NCBI GenBank assembly: GCA_037043015.1
Contig: CM073328.1
Coordinates: 2,157,409-2,221,408 of the forward strand
Direction of reading: 5' to 3'
Length of the DNA: 64,000 nt
Source: Bryum argenteum
Taxonomy: Eukaryota > Streptophyta > Bryopsida > Bryales > Bryaceae
In this document: in pieces, positions 58,318-64,000 of the stretch
Numbering within the stretch: position 1 is the first letter of the stretch
Layout of the letters: every line of letters starts with the position of its first letter
The notes under the pieces: model-generated
Databases searched by the model: none
Told to the model about the DNA's origin: nothing
What the model saw: only the letters and a program-made list of their open reading frames with translations
Made by a program: the position numbers and the translations under genes

Positions 58318-59382
58318 TTGAACTCAAATGAGCTTAAGCGCCAAGAGCTTGAAATGTCAAAAATTTAACATTCTACATAACAATGTGAAGTTTTTAAAAG
58401 CCATAATTATTTATTTCACCGAAGTCTTTTTTTTGACAAATTTGTTGAAATGGATCCTATTTAATTCTCGGCTTTGTAAAGAAAATTGCAAACCGATCAA
58501 AGACGGTATGAATTTCTAGAATGCAATTTCTAACGCAAATACCAAGGCACAATTACCAGAACTAAAATATGAACGTCATTGTAGAATGTTGTAATCATGT
58601 CAAATATTATCTACCGCACCCAAAACAACTTTTTGACACTTTCAACAAATTGCATTCTAGCACTTGTGATTTTACACTTTCACAACAAAACATCTTGTAC
58701 TTCAAGTACATAGAAAATAAATATATATATATGTATTTAAATTATTCGGTCTTCCTCCCAGAAGAGACAATTTTATGGAATTTGTTTTTGGAAATAATGA
58801 AAACACCCCATGTTGGTCTAAAGTTAAAAATGACTCCCCTCACTTCATGGAACTTGTTCATGGCTGTTAACTTACCCATAGGGACCCATTGTGAAGACTT
58901 ATTCTTCGTCCCTTGATAGTGGGATTGAAAAGCATGATTGTATTGTACTACACAAGTGGTTACTATTCCGAGAAAAATAAAAGAGCGGTTGAAATCCTTG
59001 TATGACTCCGCACATTCCATGACTTCATCGTATTGTGGAGCCATATCATGAACGACTTCCCTTACCTTGGGAGTTTGGAAAGTTTGAAAATTGCATGTGT
59101 ACTCAAAAATGTTCCGTTTAGAAAAGAGTTGTATCCATATCGGAGTGTACTATAATACCATGGCAAGCAATCAATCTTTTGTTGTGATAATACTCAACTC
59201 AACAAGTTAAGAGTTCTATGTGCATTGTGTGTTTTGACTACTTACATTAACCCTTGAAGTTGAAAGGCTCCAAACTTGTCCTCTTTCAATGCAAGGTGCA
59301 AAGTTTTAGCTTTTGATGTATTCTTGAGTATGTAACTATAAGGTCGTGTGCTTAAGTTGTATGTGCAAATGTATGTCAAATT
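58318..59382. other. AT-rich intergenic stretch, no gene supported
   Basis: Overlapping frames at 58569-58916 (+) and 58742-59044 (-, 100 codons) have no family signature that I recognise. Composition is like the surrounding repeat DNA. Confidence 0.45.
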
Positions 59383-59386
59383 TTAA

Positions 59387-59721
59387 CAACCAATATTTGA
59401 GTCAAGGAGTTGAGGTATGATGAACATATCCGGACCAAGTAAATATGGTATTTCAGTAGTGAGGATGAGGCCTCGGGAAAAGCAAATAGAGTATTTAGGA
59501 ATAGGGTATTTATGTCCACCTTTGTTGGGTCCTCAACTTTGAGCTCCCATATCTCAAGCTCTAATAGGGCTATAGAATTGTATAGCCTTGTACACAAGGC
59601 TAAAGTGCTAGAATAGCCTTGTGTTCAAATTGAATAAAATCTACAAAAACCGGATTCACCCATTTGTAAAATTTTCGTCAAAATAGGGGTAAACTCAACT
59701 CCTTGACTCAAATATCGGGTG
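59387..59721. mobile_element. TTAA-bounded MITE with 28-bp inverted ends, 335 bp
   Basis: TTAA at 59383-59386 and 59722-59725. Ends are CAACCAATATTTGAGTCAAG and, inverted, CACCCGATATTTGAGTCAAG. Over 28 bp they differ at only two positions. The interior is unrelated to families P1-P3. No coding capacity. Confidence 0.85.
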
Positions 59722-59767
59722 TTAAATTCAATTTCCTTACCAATTGTGGAATCATAATATTATAAGT

Positions 59768-59769
59768 TG

Positions 59770-59803
<34 letters not shown>
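59768..59803. repeat. Poly(A) run of about 34 bases
   Basis: An uninterrupted A run lies 46 bp after the TTAA MITE. No retrotransposed body is recognisable immediately upstream, so it may simply be a microsatellite. Confidence 0.85.
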
Positions 59804-60589
59804 ACTTGTTGAAAAAGGGTTAGTAGTACTTTTATGATACTTTTGAAAATCTAATTTGGTTGCTACTCAATAGGATTATAATCTAGTAACTCAAGGCGTA
59901 ACAAAGTCAAATGGACCACAATCTGTCTCTTTTCAACTTCATGGTTTAATTGCTACAAATTTCACTTACAAGTATCATATGAGTATCTAAAATTGTTCTT
60001 GAGATACTTGACCTCATGCTTGTTGATTCATTGATATCTTTCTTGTTACTTTTTTGGCTTGGAAGAGTCTCTTAAAAAGTCCTAATGACCAATAAAATTT
60101 TCTTCAAACCTATAAAAGCCCTTCATTCCATTACAATGTGTCATGCGATAAGTTTTGTAGCACAATCCCATGCAATTACAACGCACTCTTTGATACTCAA
60201 AACTAATCAATTTTGAGTTAGCATGCAATTTTCAAATATTTCACAAAAATTTTAGTTATGCTTGGACTCTATTGTTAAAGACTAGAGCTAAAAACATGCA
60301 TCACGTCAAAAAAACTTGGCTTGGATAAAGTTGAAGATTGATTAAGTGCAGTTATAAGTTTGTGAATTTCAAGCAAATCTTCTTTTTTGAATGTCCTAAA
60401 TCTCACACTTAGGAAAATTTTAAAACAAAGAGAAATGTAAAATTATCAATACCCTAGCTCATGGTCAAATTAGCACTATAATGCCAAATACTTATTTTAT
60501 TTTATTTTTTTGAATTTGAATAGATTATTTTTGTTGTTCTTTGAGATTTTGAAATATTTTTAAAAACATGTTGCCTAAAAATAACTTTC
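59804..60589. other. AT-rich intergenic stretch, no gene seen
   Basis: No recognisable frame, terminal repeat or RNA gene. Confidence 0.5.
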
Positions 60590-61086
60590 TAACAGAGACA
60601 CCTACTTACTCATCGTACATTTTTTCGATGAACCAAATACAACTAAGGTGATGCCTATTTTGCTATATCGTCATTTTTTTACCTTTTTTGCAAAAGAAAT
60701 TGCACGAGGATTATAAAATCCAAATAAATCTCTGAAATTTAAGCATGGGCATACTCAACTTAGTTACCCACATGAAATCAACATAAATGAAGCAAAAGTG
60801 TTGGGGTAACAATCATTAAGTCACCCTTTGCACAAAGTAGACCATGTCTTCAAAAAATGCCCGAAATATTTTTGTATCAACCTTGAACATTATGATCTTA
60901 CAAATGATGCAGATCCAATGACCAAAAGTTTACATAGTGTTAACCATGATAGCAAGGTTTGAGATCCTATTGTTGAATGTACAGAAACACAATATATATT
61001 TTGACCATACCTCAATTACACGGTGGTGGTAGAAAATTGCAGTTTTTGGTTCTCAAGGTCCACAAGTAACTTGGATCCTTAGGGGT
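60590..61086 (+). mobile_element. Truncated TTAA element, family P2 (copy d)
   Basis: GGGCATACTCAACTTAGTTA, GGGGTAACAATCATTAAGTC and the end TTGGATCCTTAGGGG match the right half of the P2 copy at 44757-45679. The right flank is a decayed TTTA and the left end is missing. Confidence 0.65.
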
Positions 61087-61154
61087 TTATAATTAGATTT
61101 CCACCAAATGTAACGTTGAAATTGCTTAGCATGTTTTAAATGCACCTTACTAGG

Positions 61155-61484
61155 AGCATGCCCAGCCCGCCCTCTAGGCCGGCAGTTGGAGTCAATTCTA
61201 CCAAGCGAGGTTCCCCAACCCACACAACAACCTTGCAACCCGGTCAGCCGGGTGGACATCCCCTAAATTTTCGCTCCTCATATTTCCAACTTTTGCCGCC
61301 GCTTTTATAATATTTGGCGTTTCTTTTCACGAATGGAAGAGTAGCACGTGGTGACCCAAAGATTGCGGCAACCCTATGGTTACAGCGACGACCGTGAGCT
61401 CCAGTTTCAGTTGAGGTTCCTAGCCCCCACAGACGGCGCCTGTGTGGCATTGAGCCGGCCCAACACGGGAGGGCTGGGCATGCT
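61155..61484. mobile_element. MITE with GC-rich inverted ends, 330 bp
   Basis: It begins AGCATGCCCAGCCCGCCC and ends with the inverted GGGAGGGCTGGGCATGCT, one mismatch over 18 bp. The interior is GC-rich with GCCGGC strings and clearly different from the AT-rich surroundings. No clear target duplication and no transposase, so the superfamily is unassigned. Short open frames on the minus strand inside are not convincing genes. Confidence 0.7.
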
Positions 61485-62002
61485 GTAAGCTATCATAGGT
61501 GATAAATCAGGATATACGTTTACATTCAAAACATTCAAGGAGTTGTGAGAATGAGGTTCAAAGGGAACAGTAGGAACTTTATCCAAGGGAGCCTTAGAAA
61601 GTGGGTAAATGTGAATGGTTCTGCATGTGCAGAATAATGTGGAAGTGTTTGCTGGTTATTTGGCTGGAGTGGAGCAAAGGATGGTACCCGATCAGCAGCT
61701 GACCCATTGCTTGCATTGCTTTGACAGATCCAATGGTACCAATGGTACCCGAGCCCCCAGTCCCGTCTTGCTTTGCTTTTCCTGCATTCCTATGGATGGA
61801 TGGATGGCTCACACAAGGGAAGGGCTTGCATGCAACAGTCTTTGCACCACTGTCCAAGTGGCCCTGCACATTTCAATTCACATCGTACCCTCACTCACTT
61901 TGTGTTGTTACTACATGCCCACGCTCCCAATTAACCCATGCTCTTCTTCACCTCCTCTTGTTCTTGTCGTAGAACGGATCCCCCTTCTCAACCCGGGAGC
62001 TC
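61485..62002. other. Intergenic stretch, no gene supported
   Basis: A 131-codon frame from 61615 to 62010 (+) and frames on the other strand have no recognisable motif; the sequence contains short GGTACC and GGATGGATGG repeats. Confidence 0.45.
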
Positions 62003-62284
62003 ATAGATAGAAACTCCATTCCAGTTCTAAGGGGCCCGCGTGAATGAAAAGTCCGTTCATAATGCTAATATCCTGATGGCCACCAGACAAGGGGAAATTG
62101 GAACAATACTACTTCCCCCTCTCCAGGGTGGAAACTATAACTACATACAACAAGGTCCAAGGACCCCTCACAATAGTTGGGTGGCCTGTAGTGGTGAGCA
62201 CCACGCCGACATGGGGAATAAATACCCACCACCTCCTCGTTTGGGGCCATGAGCCCTAACCACCAAGCCAAGGCTTGTGGTGCA
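62003..62284 (-). mobile_element. SINE with internal deletion (copy 8)
   Basis: The tail ATAGATAG is at 62003 and the head (inverted GCACCACAAGCCTTGGCTTG) ends at about 62284. About 70 bp of the central body is missing between ACTATAACTAC and ATACAACAAGG compared with copies 1 and 7. Confidence 0.85.
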
Positions 62285-62889
62285 TGGGAGGTTCAGGTTA
62301 TCATTACCAGACTATTCTATCTCACGAAGGCTCCAAGTGTAGTCTCATATGCTCTCTCTACTTTTTCATGTGTTTGGAGCTAAATGACAAAGAAATGATA
62401 TTAGAAGAATAATTTGGTAGTAGTCACACCAAACTTTAGTTCAAGAGACTTATTTTAGCATATGTTGTTGACATATCTCTTACTTCAAAACTCAAGCCCC
62501 AACCAAAGCTCTTCACGTAAGTGTAAAAAGAGCCTCTTCACTCGATCCTTCACGTTGGCTGGTAGAGGCTTGAACTATGTATATATATAGGAAACTACTC
62601 TAGCTCTTGCTTCTCTCTAAGTATATAACATTTGATACAATATTTGCAACTTTGTATACTCCTATTGAATGGACATTTTAGACATTTTCCATCACGTTTA
62701 AAAATAGATTCTTGATCACTAAATGTGCCAAATGTTGAAAAGTAGCACTTTAAATGACAAGTTGAAACTTTGATGAGCCATAGCTCCTCCATTGAAAGTC
62801 CTATACAAGTTGTGTAGGGTTGAATTTCAAATCAAGTGTAGTTTGTGTATTAAATTTTGTAGATCCACCCATGCTAGCATGCAGTATAC
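62285..62889. other. AT-rich intergenic stretch, no gene seen
   Basis: A TATATATATA run lies near 62580. No gene or terminal repeat recognised. Confidence 0.5.
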
Positions 62890-62893
62890 TTAA

Positions 62894-63255
62894 CCCTTAA
62901 ACGCCCAAGGTGACCCGAGGGGTCACCTTCCAACAGAATCTTCTCTGTAGCTCTCATTGTACTCAACTTTTCACTTATATTTTGATGTCAAACTGGTCAC
63001 CTTCTTGTCATGCATTCAAAAAGTGAAATTTTACAATTCAAATCACAATTTGTATGAGTGATTTTGTGCTTTGAAAGGATTGTGGTAGCGAGGTTGGGGT
63101 TGTACATAACCTTGTAGGAGGTTGCAAGCTCATCATTGATTGGTGCATTCATGATGCCCTTATTCAAAAAGTGCACTATTCATGATGCCCAAGTCCAAAA
63201 GATGTTGTGATCCAATTTTGGGTTGCCCGTTTCACACCCCATGGGCGTTTAAGGG
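62894..63255 (+). mobile_element. TTAA-bounded MITE, family P1 (copy c), 362 bp
   Basis: Perfect TTAA flanks at 62890-62893 and 63256-63259, ends CCCTTAAACGCCC and, inverted, CCCTTAAACGCCC (13 bp identical). Exactly the length of copy a at 20005-20366 and highly similar to it, which suggests fairly recent amplification. Confidence 0.9.
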
Positions 63256-63259
63256 TTAA

Positions 63260-64000
63260 GGTAGCTTTGGTTGTAAGGTTTTGAATTTGGAGCATGTTTA
63301 ATCCTAGCAAGCCAATTATGTGAAATAAAAGCTAATTCTCGATGGATTCTTCTTACATAAGTGTGATTATAATATGAATCCCAACAATTTTACAATTGGA
63401 ATTTTTTAAAATCCTGATTTTATTTGTATTGTATTTAATTGATGTTCTGACGTGGAAAAAACTAGGAAAAGTAAACAAGTTTTGATTGTAGTAGGTTCGT
63501 TAATGACATCATTATTCTAAAGTGAAATAATGAATTTTTCTAATCTTGTTCCAATACCAACTCGTTATCTTCTTGCATTCTATGAGATCTTATGACTCAA
63601 CTTTGATACATCCAACCTACAAAAAGTATAATACAAGATTAGACTATTGAGATCTAGATGGGTTCCCTTCATTCTCATTTGAGGTTATTTGTGAAAATTG
63701 TGAAAAGTGGGCTCCAAAGATTAGGGCTCGGATACTATTGCATAGACAAGTTGAGGATATTTTTACATATGTTCATGGACTCGAGATATAGGATAGAGCC
63801 AAAATATAAAATTACTATATCTCAAATGAAGCACCCAACTAATTACAATCATTATAACGATTTCTATCCAGTTTCTTTGATGTGATATATTGCACTTCTT
63901 TTCTAGTTGTGTATTTTGTAGTGTACAAACATTATTGAATCTTAGCACTAGCTCCTAGATGTTCATATGACCACTTTCATATGTGAATGGTCTTCTATTT
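63260..64000. other. AT-rich intergenic stretch, no gene seen
   Basis: Short open frames at 63658-63885 (+) and 63763-63948 (-) lack recognisable features. Confidence 0.5.

Noticed and set aside
58569..59044. Overlapping frames of 115 (+) and 100 (-) codons
   Set aside because: No known domain, AT-rich composition like the surrounding repeats, and each is the other's antisense shadow in part.
1..64000. CRISPR arrays, bacterial operons or viral insertions
   Set aside because: No direct-repeat/spacer array, no prokaryotic gene organisation and no recognisable viral coding domains were seen.

Overview
This is nuclear DNA from a land plant. The recognisable genes are plant-type and intron-rich: a CTNNBL1 splicing protein, a plant GH28 polygalacturonase, a plant SOUL haem-binding protein and a double-AP2 factor of the WRINKLED1 type with its 9-nt microexon. 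There is no operon structure. The species cannot be fixed from the sequence. Compact genes in AT-rich, transposon-filled intergenic DNA, together with a Tc1-type element, would fit a bryophyte-like genome, but that is inference.

Layout. 1-8.9 kb: repeat DNA dominated by a 5.0-kb CACTA-type element (1329-6330) with subterminal AGACATCTT repeats. 8.97-11.54 kb (+): CTNNBL1, seven exons, 521 aa. 11.5-21.1 kb: no convincing gene; tRNA-derived SINEs, a TTAA-bounded MITE, a 69-bp tandem array and a Tc1-family transposase fragment. 21.7-26.4 kb (+): secreted GH28 protein, seven coding exons, 477 aa, behind a long leader. 28.8-30.86 kb (+): SOUL protein, 208 aa, with a probable 5'-UTR intron. 32.1-33.3 kb: a possible small secreted peptide and a broken four-helix membrane-protein frame. 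33.3-41 kb: almost entirely TTAA-bounded elements, SINEs and a nested CACTA MITE. 42.25-44.41 kb (+): single-RRM protein, two exons, 231 aa. 44.7-45.7 kb: TTAA element. 47.64-49.81 kb (-): WRI1-like AP2 factor, nine exons, 468 aa, with a TATA box and a 31-codon uORF upstream. 50.2-64 kb: mobile DNA, including a complete-looking but frame-broken Tc1 (DD34E) element at 56050-57651 with TA duplications, an inverted SINE pair and several MITEs.

The genes do not form a pathway. They are independent plant genes (pre-mRNA splicing, pectin/wall metabolism, haem/tetrapyrrole binding, RNA binding, transcriptional control probably of lipid or carbon metabolism). The most unusual content is the mobile DNA. 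At least four sequence families end precisely in TTAA, three of them with CCC-rich inverted ends as in piggyBac-type transposition. The window also has two Tc1-lineage transposase relics and an eight-copy tRNA-derived SINE family. All exon models come from reading frame, phase and GT/AG sites, not from transcripts.
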